From: UBA4661 sp002405405
GTDB taxonomy: Bacteria > Bacteroidota > Ignavibacteria > Kapaibacteriales > UBA4661
Assembly (NCBI GenBank): GCA_036847245.1
Contig: DAIUAL010000053.1
Span: forward strand, 1-17,602
Length of the DNA: 17,602 nucleotides
Direction: 5' to 3'
Part shown: positions 1 through 6,498 of the stretch, one piece after another
Numbering within the stretch: the stretch's first letter is position 1
Layout of the letters: each line of letters begins with the position of its first letter
Made by a program: the position numbers and the translations under genes
Notes under the pieces: generated by a model
Told to the model about the DNA's origin: nothing
The model's database searches: none
What the model saw: only the letters and a program-made list of their open reading frames with translations

Positions 1-1010
1 GATAAGGAGTTTCTACTATCAAGTTCCCATGATAATATCCCCGTGAAGTCCCAGTACTCCGGAACAAAACCAAATCCTGCGGCTTTAAAAATCAGATCTA
101 AATAGCTGCGCCGTGCCGAAAAAAGAAAGGAGCTATTTTTGGCAATCGGACCTTCGAGAATCACCCCAAACCCCGTTGCGGACAGGTTTAATTCCCCTGA
201 GAATGCTTCTTCCGAGCCATCGCGGAGCGTAATATTCGTAACTGAGGACACACGATCACCATACTTTGCACCAAAGCCCCCTGTTGAAAAACTCGTTTCT
301 TTGACGAAGTCGATATTGATAATCGACAGTGGTCCGCCGGACGAACCTTGCGAGCCGAAGTGGTTGATATTGGGTACTTCGATATTATCAACCAAAAATA
401 AATTCTCGAAGGGTGCTCCTCCTCGTACAATCAAATCATTGCGCCCGCCGGGTGTTGCCGACACTCCGGGCAAAAGTGATACTGCACGAATAATATCTTC
501 TTGCACACCGGGCGCACGGCGCACATCCTCAGCATTGAGGAGATTCGTACTTGTAATAGTTTCTGTATTCTTTCGAAAATATGAGGCATTGGCTTCTACG
601 GCTTGGAGCTTGACGCTTACCTCTTGCATATCAATCTCGATTTGATAGGCTTTCCCTGAACTGACAACAACGTCCGAGCGCAAGAATGATTGATAGCCGA
701 GTGCCGTAGCACGTACCGTATAGACTCCTACGGGAACCCCTTTGATAACAAACTTACCTTGCGGATTTGAAACAGCTCCGGCTTTTGTACCAACAACAAG
801 CACCGTTGCACCTGGAATTGGCTCTTGGGTACTGCTATTGACAACACGTCCTTCAATTGTACCTGCGGGGCGATTGCCTTCTTGAGCATACACCATTATA
901 GTATTTGCAAATACTACACTCCCCCACATTGTTAGTACTACACATTGTAGCATCTTCGGTAGTATTTTCACAATTTGTGCTATCCCCAAAGCACATTTAG
1001 CTTGTCGCAT
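1..1010 (-). CDS. TonB-dependent outer-membrane receptor, N-terminal part (partial, runs off left edge)
   Basis: A continuous minus-strand reading frame of 336 codons starts at the ATG at 1008-1010 and is still open at base 1. The order is signal peptide (about residues 20-42, cleavage likely after VYA), a carboxypeptidase-regulatory-like Ig fold (about 51-130, with GTIEGRVV, PIPGATV, GKFVIKGVPVGVYTV and ALGYQ), then a TonB plug domain (about 150-265, with RRAPG, LLPGVS, DLIVRGG, FLVDNIEVP, GFGAKYGDR). After that the first barrel strands begin (GELNLSATG, FLFSARRSY). Proteins of this build import large substrates such as metal chelates or oligomers across the outer membrane, powered by TonB-ExbBD. 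The substrate cannot be told from this part. M20 (953) is an alternative start that gives a shorter signal peptide. The divergent MarR gene and the dyad between them suggest the receptor is regulated. The barrel and C-terminus lie outside the window. Confidence 0.93.
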   Translation of the reverse strand, partial: MRQAKCALGIAQIVKILPKMLQCVVLTMWGSVVFANTIMVYAQEGNRPAGTIEGRVVNSSTQEPIPGATVLVVGTKAGAVSNPQGKFVIKGVPVGVYTVRATALGYQSFLRSDVVVSSGKAYQIEIDMQEVSVKLQAVEANASYFRKNTETITSTNLLNAEDVRRAPGVQEDIIRAVSLLPGVSATPGGRNDLIVRGGAPFENLFLVDNIEVPNINHFGSQGSSGGPLSIINIDFVKETSFSTGGFGAKYGDRVSSVTNITLRDGSEEAFSGELNLSATGFGVILEGPIAKNSSFLFSARRSYLDLIFKAAGFGFVPEYWDFTGILSWELDSRNSL

Positions 1011-1071
1011 AAAATCACAGAAAAAATGAAAGGAAACAACTACAATAAGATTATTGCGCTTTAAACTTTGG

Positions 1072-1079
1072 CAAATATA
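1072..1079 (-). promoter_or_regulatory. Possible Bacteroidota-type -7 box for the TonB receptor gene
   Basis: Read on the minus strand, these bases are TATATTTG, matching the TAnnTTTG consensus of Bacteroidota housekeeping promoters. It lies 61 bases upstream of the receptor ATG. The -33 position is only weakly matched and falls inside the dyad at 1099-1119. This is inferred from sequence only. Confidence 0.35.
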
Positions 1080-1098
1080 AAAAACTAATACGATATTG

Positions 1099-1119
1099 TA
1101 CTAAAAAACTATTTTAGTA
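1099..1119. promoter_or_regulatory. Perfect inverted repeat, candidate MarR operator between divergent genes
   Basis: The arms are TACTAAAA (1099-1106) and TTTTAGTA (1112-1119), perfectly complementary and separated by 5 bases. Size and symmetry fit MarR-family operators. It lies 45 bp upstream of the MarR start codon and just upstream of the possible -7 box of the divergent receptor gene, so a bound dimer could block both promoters. No T-tract follows on either strand, so it does not look like a terminator. The region is AT-rich, which raises the chance of coincidence. Confidence 0.5.
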
Positions 1120-1164
1120 GAAATTAAAATCACTATTTGAGAATAAAACTTTTTAATTAGAACA

Positions 1165-1842
1165 ATGAAGTATAAAATTATCAGTGAAATTGTACAATCA
1201 GCAGAAGAATTTTACAATTCCTATGGGAGAGAGCCCTATTCTACTCAAGAGTTATACCAGTGGGCATATCGAAAACAACTGACTTCTCAACCGAACACTG
1301 TGCCTCAAGCACCGATAGAAGAGCATCGTAGTGATACCGACTCGATAGAATCTATCATCGCACGTCGTATTTCTCTTCTGTATCGTTATGCTAAACACTA
1401 TATCAAAAAAGCTTTGGATGGTACGCCCCTTACATCGGTTGATGATTTTTCGTATTTAGCGGCAGTCTGCTTTACGTCGCACCTCACGAAAACAGAATTA
1501 ATCGCCATGAATATCCATGAGAAAACAACCGGCATTGAAATTATCAAACGGTTGGTACAACGTAACCTCATCGAAGAGATACCCAACCCTGCCGATGGGC
1601 GGAGTAAAATCGTGCAGATTACCGATCATGGACGATATGTTTTTTTCTCTATCGTCAAGCCAATGCTCCGGGTATCGGATATTGTTGCCGGCAATCTGAC
1701 GCTTGAAGAGAAACATATTCTCATCGCACTTCTAGATAAACTTCATGCATTCCACGAACCCCTATTTCGTGACTATCATGATATGTCGCTGAGCGAACTT
1801 TCGCCTCTCGTGAAAGACAGCATTTCCCGCTCAGATTTATAA
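1165..1842 (+). CDS. MarR-family winged-helix transcriptional regulator (225 aa)
   Basis: This is a cytoplasmic DNA-binding regulator. Residues about 61-105 match the MarR dimerisation helices (ARRISLLYRYAKHYIKKAL, then SYLAAVCF). The winged helix-turn-helix spans about 106-160: TKTELIAMNIHEKTTG is the first helix pair, IEIIKRLVQRNLIEE the recognition helix, and PADGRSKIVQITDHGR the wing with the family's D-x-R-S motif. Residues 165-205 form the C-terminal dimer helices. At 225 residues it is longer than the usual ~150 because of a ~60-residue N-terminal extension (EEFYNSYGREPYSTQELYQW), which resembles a Bacteroidota-specific MarR subfamily. The ATG at 1165 has no Shine-Dalgarno sequence upstream. 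It is divergent from the TonB receptor and convergent with the HAD gene, with 22 bp between stops. The receptor is the likeliest target; the ligand is unknown. Confidence 0.85.
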   Translation: MKYKIISEIVQSAEEFYNSYGREPYSTQELYQWAYRKQLTSQPNTVPQAPIEEHRSDTDSIESIIARRISLLYRYAKHYIKKALDGTPLTSVDDFSYLAAVCFTSHLTKTELIAMNIHEKTTGIEIIKRLVQRNLIEEIPNPADGRSKIVQITDHGRYVFFSIVKPMLRVSDIVAGNLTLEEKHILIALLDKLHAFHEPLFRDYHDMSLSELSPLVKDSISRSDL

Positions 1843-1864
1843 TGGATGGTTTATATCCTGCACA

Positions 1865-2524
1865 CTATGCGATAGGACGTTCTTCTCCTGCAGGTGCAAT
1901 CAATCCAAGTACTGCCTGCTCAAAATTACGATGATCTGCCAGCCACAAAGTATGAATCCCCAACCCTGCAGCCGACTGGATATGTTGAGGTGAATCATCG
2001 ACAAAGAGTGTTCCCGCAGGTTCTGCCGAAAGTTGGTGCAGTGTATGATGAAAGATGTCGGCATTGGGCTTTCGTGTTCCGACAAGATGGGACAACACAA
2101 CAGCATCAAAGCAAGCAAACAGATCTCGACATTCTTCCGTAATAGCGGCGATATGCAGAGCATTGGTATTACTCAAAAGTCCTAATCGAAAACGCGAACG
2201 CAAGGATTGCAGGAACTCTATGCGCCCCGGCAGCAAGCCCACCAAAATCGCATTCCATGCAGTATCAATTTCTGTATCGCTTGCTTGTTCAATGTGAAAG
2301 GCAGTCCGCATCCCCTCACGAAATGTTTCCGTTGAAATAGCACCGATTTCATATTGAGTAACGATGTCCGGTTGATATGTACGCGAATAACGCACACGCG
2401 GCACGCCGTCCGTTGTTGCATAGCGATCTTGCAATGCCAAAAACTCCGCTTCAATACGTGCATAATCAATGTCATACAGCACCGCCCCCAAATCAAAGAC
2501 AATCGTCTCTATGCCTGCAATCAT
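1865..2524 (-). CDS. HAD-superfamily hydrolase, subfamily IA (YihX-like, 219 aa)
   Basis: This is a soluble Mg-dependent phosphatase-like enzyme. Motif I is FDLGAVLYDID with nucleophile D11; the usual second Asp is replaced by Gly13, as in the DLGxVL subgroup that includes YihX. Residues about 20-95 form the helical cap. Motif II is LGLLSNTN (S118, N119), motif III is the lysine of GTRKPNADIF (K152), and motif IV is LFVDDSPQHI (D176, D177). Length is normal. The substrate is probably a small phosphorylated metabolite but cannot be named. I start at the ATG at 2522-2524; a GTG just before it (2525-2527) is possible. A purine-rich AGGAGGAG lies at the very end of the upstream Rrf2 gene, 9 bp before this ORF, so the two genes are probably one transcription unit. 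Confidence 0.87.
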   Translation of the reverse strand: MIAGIETIVFDLGAVLYDIDYARIEAEFLALQDRYATTDGVPRVRYSRTYQPDIVTQYEIGAISTETFREGMRTAFHIEQASDTEIDTAWNAILVGLLPGRIEFLQSLRSRFRLGLLSNTNALHIAAITEECRDLFACFDAVVLSHLVGTRKPNADIFHHTLHQLSAEPAGTLFVDDSPQHIQSAAGLGIHTLWLADHRNFEQAVLGLIAPAGEERPIA

Positions 2525-2533
2525 CACTCTTTC

Positions 2534-3169
2534 TTACTCCTCCTGCACAGCATCAAAAGCCAAGCGCAGTTTATATTCGGTAAAGTTTCTTCCCGCTTCG
2601 AGAAGTGTTACACCCTTGTAGTATTGTGTCAGCCGCTCGCGTTCACCTGTCCAGCGATCATGCAAAGGGCATGGTGTTTCGTGTCCGCATCCACGCAAAT
2701 ACAGCAAACATCCTTTGAATGTTCTTTCACCGTCAATTGCAGCAACAACATCATACAAACTAATTTTTTCCGGAGAGCGTGCAAATTTAACACCGCCACC
2801 GGCACCACGCGATGTTCGCAGAATATCAGCTTCTGCCAAAGTTTGTAAAATCTTTTTCAGAAAATGAAACGAGACATTCAGATTTTCTGCGATGATCTGC
2901 ACCGAGATAAATTCATCGCCCTTATATGTCGTGCGCTTTTGCACCGTAGAAGCACTCTTCAGCGATTGAGACAAGGTTGCAAAAGATGATGCAGGATGTG
3001 GCATAGTATCAGCGCCCGCATCAACTACATTCACATCAGACGATTGCTCAGCTTCTGTTGTAGCTTGATTGTGAGTATGTTTACTTGAATCCTCTTTGGC
3101 TTGTGCGTCTTTGAGTGCTGCGAGATAAATCATCGCTTGCAATGCGTATGTGCAGGTCTTTGACAACAT
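2534..3169 (-). CDS. Rrf2-family transcriptional regulator with an unusual linker insertion (211 aa)
   Basis: This is a DNA-binding regulator of the IscR/NsrR/RsrR kind. Residues 1-20 are the first Rrf2 helix (MLSKTCTYALQAMIYLAAL). The winged helix-turn-helix resumes at about 86: FISVQIIAENLNVSFHFLKK, ILQTLAEADILRTSRG, AGGGVKFARSPEKISLYDVV. Three cysteines follow at 154, 161 and 167 (GC-x6-C-x5-C, then PLHDRW), the usual Fe-S ligand region of the family. Residues about 21-82 are a polar, low-complexity insert rich in Ala, Ser, Thr, Gln, Asp and Glu, where most Rrf2 proteins have only a few residues. This takes the protein to 211 residues instead of about 140-160. The ATG at 3167-3169 is the only sensible start because it opens the first helix. 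The 234-bp leader carries several dyads that may be autoregulatory. What it senses (Fe-S status, NO or redox) is inference. Confidence 0.86.
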   Translation of the reverse strand: MLSKTCTYALQAMIYLAALKDAQAKEDSSKHTHNQATTEAEQSSDVNVVDAGADTMPHPASSFATLSQSLKSASTVQKRTTYKGDEFISVQIIAENLNVSFHFLKKILQTLAEADILRTSRGAGGGVKFARSPEKISLYDVVAAIDGERTFKGCLLYLRGCGHETPCPLHDRWTGERERLTQYYKGVTLLEAGRNFTEYKLRLAFDAVQEE

Positions 3170-3234
3170 TGTGGCTCGAGAAAAAAGAATGGAGAAAACT
3201 TACCCCTCGCTCTGCGACTTCAGAGCTCGGCTCA

Positions 3235-3264
3235 ATCATAGAACAAACGGCTTTTTTCTATGAT
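3235..3264. repeat. Inverted repeat in the rrf2-type gene leader
   Basis: The arms are ATCATAGAA (3235-3243) and TTCTATGAT (3256-3264), a perfect 9-bp match across a 12-base loop. It lies about 65 bp upstream of the Rrf2-family start. No T-tract follows on the minus strand, so it is not a typical intrinsic terminator. A smaller hairpin (arms 3209-3214 and 3221-3226, GCTCTG/CAGAGC) lies closer to the start. It may be an operator or mRNA leader structure. Confidence 0.45.
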
Positions 3265-3284
3265 GATCTAGGGACTGCGTGTGG

Positions 3285-3304
3285 CTTGTACAAACATGTA
3301 CAAG
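3285..3304. promoter_or_regulatory. Perfect 8-bp-arm dyad, candidate operator upstream of the Rrf2 regulator
   Basis: CTTGTACA (3285-3292) and TGTACAAG (3297-3304) are exact reverse complements around a 4-base spacer. A 20-bp near-continuous palindrome 115 bp upstream of a regulator gene is typical of an autoregulatory operator. It lies 98 bp downstream of the stop of the Omp85 gene and has no terminator-like T-tract. Binding by the neighbouring Rrf2 protein is a guess from position. Confidence 0.45.
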
Positions 3305-3403
3305 TCATTTCAAAAGACTGTGTGTAACATGGCTTTAGTCTTTCAAACCACGAACATACATTCTTTTAGAGTTTTTTTCGCACTAATTTGTTTCGAGTGT
3401 TTT

Positions 3404-5701
3404 TTAGAACGCATGTTGCAGACCAAATTGCATTAAAAATGATAGCGGACGCTCGGTGATCCATTGATTTGTCGGCACGGTGGGATCATAGACACGAGTA
3501 GCAAAGTCAATCCGAAATGGTCCTACGGCTGTGTCAAAACGATACCCTATGCCACCGGCAATCGCCATGTTACGTACAATGGTGTTTATATTCAGTGCAT
3601 TGTACTGACCAGCCGGCGACAAAAAACTATTAAAGGCATTACCACAATCGAGAAAGAGTACCAACCCCGATCGTGAAATTTGCTTTTCAAAGAAACTATC
3701 GTAGGGCGTTGCATCACGCAAGCTCAATCGCAACTCGATACTTGCTTCGATAATTGAACCATTACCCACGACTTCACCAACAAGACGTGCATCCGACAGT
3801 CGCCGTAAATCTTCCGGCGATACCGATGCCCGCAATTGGCGCGAACCAAAAGCCCGAATGCTATTTGTTCCACCTGAAAAGAAATGTCGATCAAAAGGGA
3901 TATACCCAATATCTGCGGCAAAGGGCTGGATATGCCCTGCACGGATTTTCCACGCCAACACCGAACGATTTCCAATCGGTGAAAAGCTCAAATAGGTGAA
4001 TTGCCCGCGCATAAAACGAGAAGCACCAATCACTCCATTCACCTCGACTGCTGTGCTGATAAAATGCCCTGTGCGGGGCGAAAATGGGTGGTCGCGCTTA
4101 TCCCCAATGAGCGTAATACCAAACATTTGGTTCGTGATAAATTTCCGCTGAATATTGGTAATAGTATCCAAAACACTGTACGGATAAAACTGCTGTACAA
4201 CCAATTGCTCCAAAGCAGGATCGCCTCCTGCGGAGTTCAGCGCATCTTCCAACGATGAAGCATATTGTCGCGGGCGTTGATTCTCGACACCAATTTGAAC
4301 CAACATTGATGAAAAAAGATTGAAGGGCGACAATGCAACAGGAAAACTCAATCGCGCACTAAATGTTTCAAGGAGCAAAGGCGACAGCAATGAAAGTCGC
4401 TGTTGCGAATACTGAATTTGCCCATCAACCCCAACACGCCGATCAAAGAAACGCTCCCAAAAAGGTTGCGTATAATTCAATCCTATCTGCCATTCATACT
4501 GTGTTGCTTGAAATCCCTGCTCAAAAATCCGTGTAATATCAAGCAGAAGAATACGCCCGAATGGACTAAACAATTGTCCCGAACCAAACATATTATTGTT
4601 ATTGTACGATACTTCCGCGCCTGCATTCAAAAACTGTGTATTGACTAACTGATTTGCAACCAAACCGGCACCAAAGTCCTGGCTTCGTCGTACACGAGTA
4701 GCTACGCGCAGAGTAAGCAAGGAGTCTCGTTCGGTGACCGGCAAAGCATCGATCGCAACAAACTCAAATTTCCCCAAACTGTATAAGCTGTTGATGGAAC
4801 GCGCAATGGCATCGGCATTATACCACTGCCCTGCCCGCACTTCGACAAACTCCTGTCGTACATACAAGGCTACGGGTCGTTGCTCCACACTACTGTCTTG
4901 GTACACAACTTCAGCAATACGATAGCGTTTGCCGGGTATAAAGACGGTTGTAACACTATCTGTTCTTTCTGCGGGAAAATGACTGACGACAAAGGGTGCA
5001 TATTTTGCCTCGTAGTATCCGTTGTTTCGTAAGAAGCGCAGGATATAACCATTGAGCTGTTCGATTAACGCTTGTTGAAATGGCATCCCCTTTTTGATAC
5101 GAGCACGTGCATTAGCGATTGTGATACGTAAGTCTTCAGGCAGATTATCCAAACCATAGTGAACAACTGTGTCGATGGAAGAGCGTTCATTTTCTGTGAT
5201 GTGAAAGACGAGCGTATTCCGTCGTGTTGTCCGATTAACACGAATCTGATATTGCACTCCTACACGATGAAAACCATTTTGACGATAATAACTTGAGATT
5301 GCCATCGTATCGCCTGCTACAAGAGCCGGATCAACAAAACGCAATTCATCGGTAATGTCACGCTGAATATCCGAAAGAGCATTTTCCAAATGACGTGGTG
5401 TGGCAGGATTCTCACTGACTTGCTCTGCCAAATATCGCACCATGCGCCGTTGCAAACTCAATTCACTGGCACGCGATTGAATAAGGTTAATGAGAAATGA
5501 CGAAGGATAAGTGGTATTTCCCTCAAAGACGATATCATTGATTTCAAACTTAGCAAGAGTACGCGTGGAGTATCCTGCTTGCTGTGCATACATCATCATA
5601 CTGTACGCGACCATGACGAACACTACGCCCCCGAGAGTACGCGGCATTCTGTACCATATCACTTTATTGATCGCTATAAGCTGATGTACACGAAACATCA
5701 T
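3404..5701 (-). CDS. Omp85-superfamily outer-membrane protein, TamA/BamA-like (765 aa)
   Basis: An outer-membrane protein that inserts or secretes other proteins. A hydrophobic signal stretch covers about residues 22-39 (cleavage likely after MYA). Residues about 53-335 hold roughly three POTRA domains, opening with FEINDIVFEGNTTYP; others start near IDTVVHYGL (176) and YRIAEVVYQD (260). The beta-barrel runs from about 340 to 765, with DKRDHPFSPRTGHF, RHFFSGGTNSIRAFGSRQL (602-622), VLFLDCGNAF (681-690), GIGYRFDTAVGPFRIDFA (717-734) and a terminal Phe. Three POTRAs and the length fit TamA better than the five-POTRA BamA, but the split is not firm. The loop-6 motif, normally [VI]RG[FY], reads IRAF (615-618), a Gly-to-Ala change. 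M19 (5647) is an alternative start that leaves a compact signal peptide. It stands alone: a terminator lies upstream and a 234-bp gap downstream, so its own promoter is likely. Confidence 0.88.
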   Translation of the reverse strand: MMFRVHQLIAINKVIWYRMPRTLGGVVFVMVAYSMMMYAQQAGYSTRTLAKFEINDIVFEGNTTYPSSFLINLIQSRASELSLQRRMVRYLAEQVSENPATPRHLENALSDIQRDITDELRFVDPALVAGDTMAISSYYRQNGFHRVGVQYQIRVNRTTRRNTLVFHITENERSSIDTVVHYGLDNLPEDLRITIANARARIKKGMPFQQALIEQLNGYILRFLRNNGYYEAKYAPFVVSHFPAERTDSVTTVFIPGKRYRIAEVVYQDSSVEQRPVALYVRQEFVEVRAGQWYNADAIARSINSLYSLGKFEFVAIDALPVTERDSLLTLRVATRVRRSQDFGAGLVANQLVNTQFLNAGAEVSYNNNNMFGSGQLFSPFGRILLLDITRIFEQGFQATQYEWQIGLNYTQPFWERFFDRRVGVDGQIQYSQQRLSLLSPLLLETFSARLSFPVALSPFNLFSSMLVQIGVENQRPRQYASSLEDALNSAGGDPALEQLVVQQFYPYSVLDTITNIQRKFITNQMFGITLIGDKRDHPFSPRTGHFISTAVEVNGVIGASRFMRGQFTYLSFSPIGNRSVLAWKIRAGHIQPFAADIGYIPFDRHFFSGGTNSIRAFGSRQLRASVSPEDLRRLSDARLVGEVVGNGSIIEASIELRLSLRDATPYDSFFEKQISRSGLVLFLDCGNAFNSFLSPAGQYNALNINTIVRNMAIAGGIGYRFDTAVGPFRIDFATRVYDPTVPTNQWITERPLSFLMQFGLQHAF

Positions 5702-5750
5702 GACTGTGTTGATTCAAAAAAACTTCTGCAATAAAGTTGCATGACTTAGA

Positions 5751-5766
5751 ATCTTGTGAGCAAGAT
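5751..5766. promoter_or_regulatory. Short perfect dyad upstream of the Omp85 gene
   Basis: ATCTTG (5751-5756) and CAAGAT (5761-5766) flank a 4-base spacer, 49 bp upstream of the Omp85 start. A second small dyad (TGCAA 5727-5731, TTGCA 5737-5741) lies nearer the gene. With the terminator just upstream, this gap must hold the Omp85 promoter, so the dyads may be regulator sites. Six-bp arms can occur by chance. Confidence 0.25.
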
Positions 5767-5829
5767 ACGCGCCAATCACCAATGCATCATGATCGTGCGA
5801 GCGAAAAAATGTGTCTCACATTCTGCAAG

Positions 5830-5870
5830 AAAAAAGCCCATGCGTTTGCAAGAGCAACACAGGGGCTTTT
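5830..5870 (-). terminator. Strong intrinsic terminator downstream of the DUF2795-like gene
   Basis: On the minus strand AAAAGCCC pairs with GGGCTTTT (plus-strand arms 5863-5870 and 5832-5839). The stem continues inward through TGTG/CGCA and TTGC/GCAA around a TCTT loop, with one mismatch and one bulge, and the minus-strand 3' side ends in six T's. It lies about 50 bp past the stop of the DUF2795-like gene and separates it from the Omp85 gene. On the plus strand only four T's follow, so termination there would be weaker. Confidence 0.8.
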
Positions 5871-5886
5871 ACATCGTATGTCTATG

Positions 5887-5908
5887 GAAGCAATACGCTT
5901 ATTGCTTC
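5887..5908 (-). repeat. Perfect 9-bp hairpin with tetraloop in the 3' UTR of the DUF2795-like gene
   Basis: GAAGCAATA (5887-5895) and TATTGCTTC (5900-5908) are exact reverse complements around the 4-base loop CGCT. It lies 10 bases past the stop codon and just before the terminator hairpin. There is no T-tract, so it may stabilise the mRNA 3' end rather than terminate transcription. Confidence 0.6.
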
Positions 5909-5918
5909 AGGTATATTC

Positions 5919-6161
5919 TCAATAAAAATCTTCGTCTTCGTCGTCGCCACTGTAGTACAAATCGTCATCTTGATTGATATAGTCGGGCCAAATATCCTCG
6001 ATGCTTTCGTACATGTCATCGTCATCATTTTGAAGTTCATTCAAATTTTCGATCACTTGCATCGGAGCACCAATGCGCTCACAATAGTCAATCAATTCTT
6101 CTTTGCTTGCGGGAAACGGTGCATCTTCTAAAAACGATGCCAACTCGGGTGTCCAAATCAT
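5919..6161 (-). CDS. Small acidic DUF2795-like protein (80 aa)
   Basis: The first ~55 residues resemble the DUF2795 fold: WTPELASFLEDAPFPASKEELIDYCERIGAP, then VIENLNELQ and YESIEDIWPDY. Members are short cytosolic proteins with no assigned biochemical role. After residue ~60 the protein ends in a strongly acidic Asp/Glu tail with scattered Tyr (SGDDEDEDFY). It has no signal peptide or membrane segment. The ATG at 6159-6161 has GAGGAA about 9 bases upstream on the minus strand, which supports this start. It is monocistronic: a 3' hairpin and terminator follow, and the divergent TolB-like gene lies 337 bp upstream. The acidic tail could mimic nucleic acid or aid solubility, but that is speculation. 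Confidence 0.75.
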   Translation of the reverse strand: MIWTPELASFLEDAPFPASKEELIDYCERIGAPMQVIENLNELQNDDDDMYESIEDIWPDYINQDDDLYYSGDDEDEDFY

Positions 6162-6239
6162 TGTATGTGTTCCTCAAGATGTAGTAATGGAGTATGAATT
6201 AGAAAAGAGATAATTTCGAATATGCAACTTCTTGAGAGC

Positions 6240-6253
6240 AGTACATTTGTACT
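6240..6253 (+). promoter_or_regulatory. Dyad overlapping a TAnnTTTG -7-like box
   Basis: AGTACA (6240-6245) and TGTACT (6248-6253) are reverse complements around TT. Bases 6242-6249 read TACATTTG, matching the Bacteroidota -7 consensus on the plus strand. It lies about 250 bp before the TolB-like start, which would imply a long leader. A weak TTTCG lies at a plausible -33 distance. Confidence 0.3.
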
Positions 6254-6273
6254 ATGTTAATTGTATTTGTTGT

Positions 6274-6287
6274 TGGTATCGATACCA
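6274..6287. promoter_or_regulatory. Perfect 14-bp palindrome in the divergent spacer
   Basis: TGGTATCGATACCA is its own reverse complement with no spacer. It lies 21 bp past the -7-like dyad. Perfect 14-bp palindromes are uncommon by chance in a window of this size, so a dimeric regulator site is plausible, but no regulator can be assigned. Confidence 0.35.
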
Positions 6288-6498
6288 CACAAAACACAGT
6301 ACTCGTGTTGCATTTGCATGCTCTCTCCTGTCAAACAGGCGCAAAGATAGAACGGACAATGGAATTTTATCAAATAAATTTTCGCCACATCATTGGCGGC
6401 AAACAGCATCGTGTAGAATCATGTCTATTTTACCACACAAAGATCGTATCAGACCTTGTTGTGGACTCCTTATTCACTCTTCGATATTGGTGTGTACC

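Larger units (their letters stand above)
6162..6498. other. Divergent intergenic spacer (337 bp) with clustered palindromes
   Basis: No credible gene is seen here. The frame of the TolB-like gene stays open back to 6232, but that stretch is rich in Cys, His and Arg and carries no recognisable domain before the signal peptide, so I treat it as non-coding. The spacer must hold promoters for both flanking genes. Three dyads fall within 70 bp: 6240-6253, 6274-6287, and AACAC/GTGTT at 6293-6297 and 6305-6309. Confidence 0.6.

Noticed and set aside
139..645. 168-codon plus-strand ORF
   Set aside because: It is antisense to the TonB receptor, whose plug and regulatory-like domains are unmistakable on the minus strand; the plus product has no domain.
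6232..6498. N-terminal extension of the TolB-like protein by 89 residues
   Set aside because: Rich in Cys, His and Arg with no domain, and a normal signal peptide begins at 6499.
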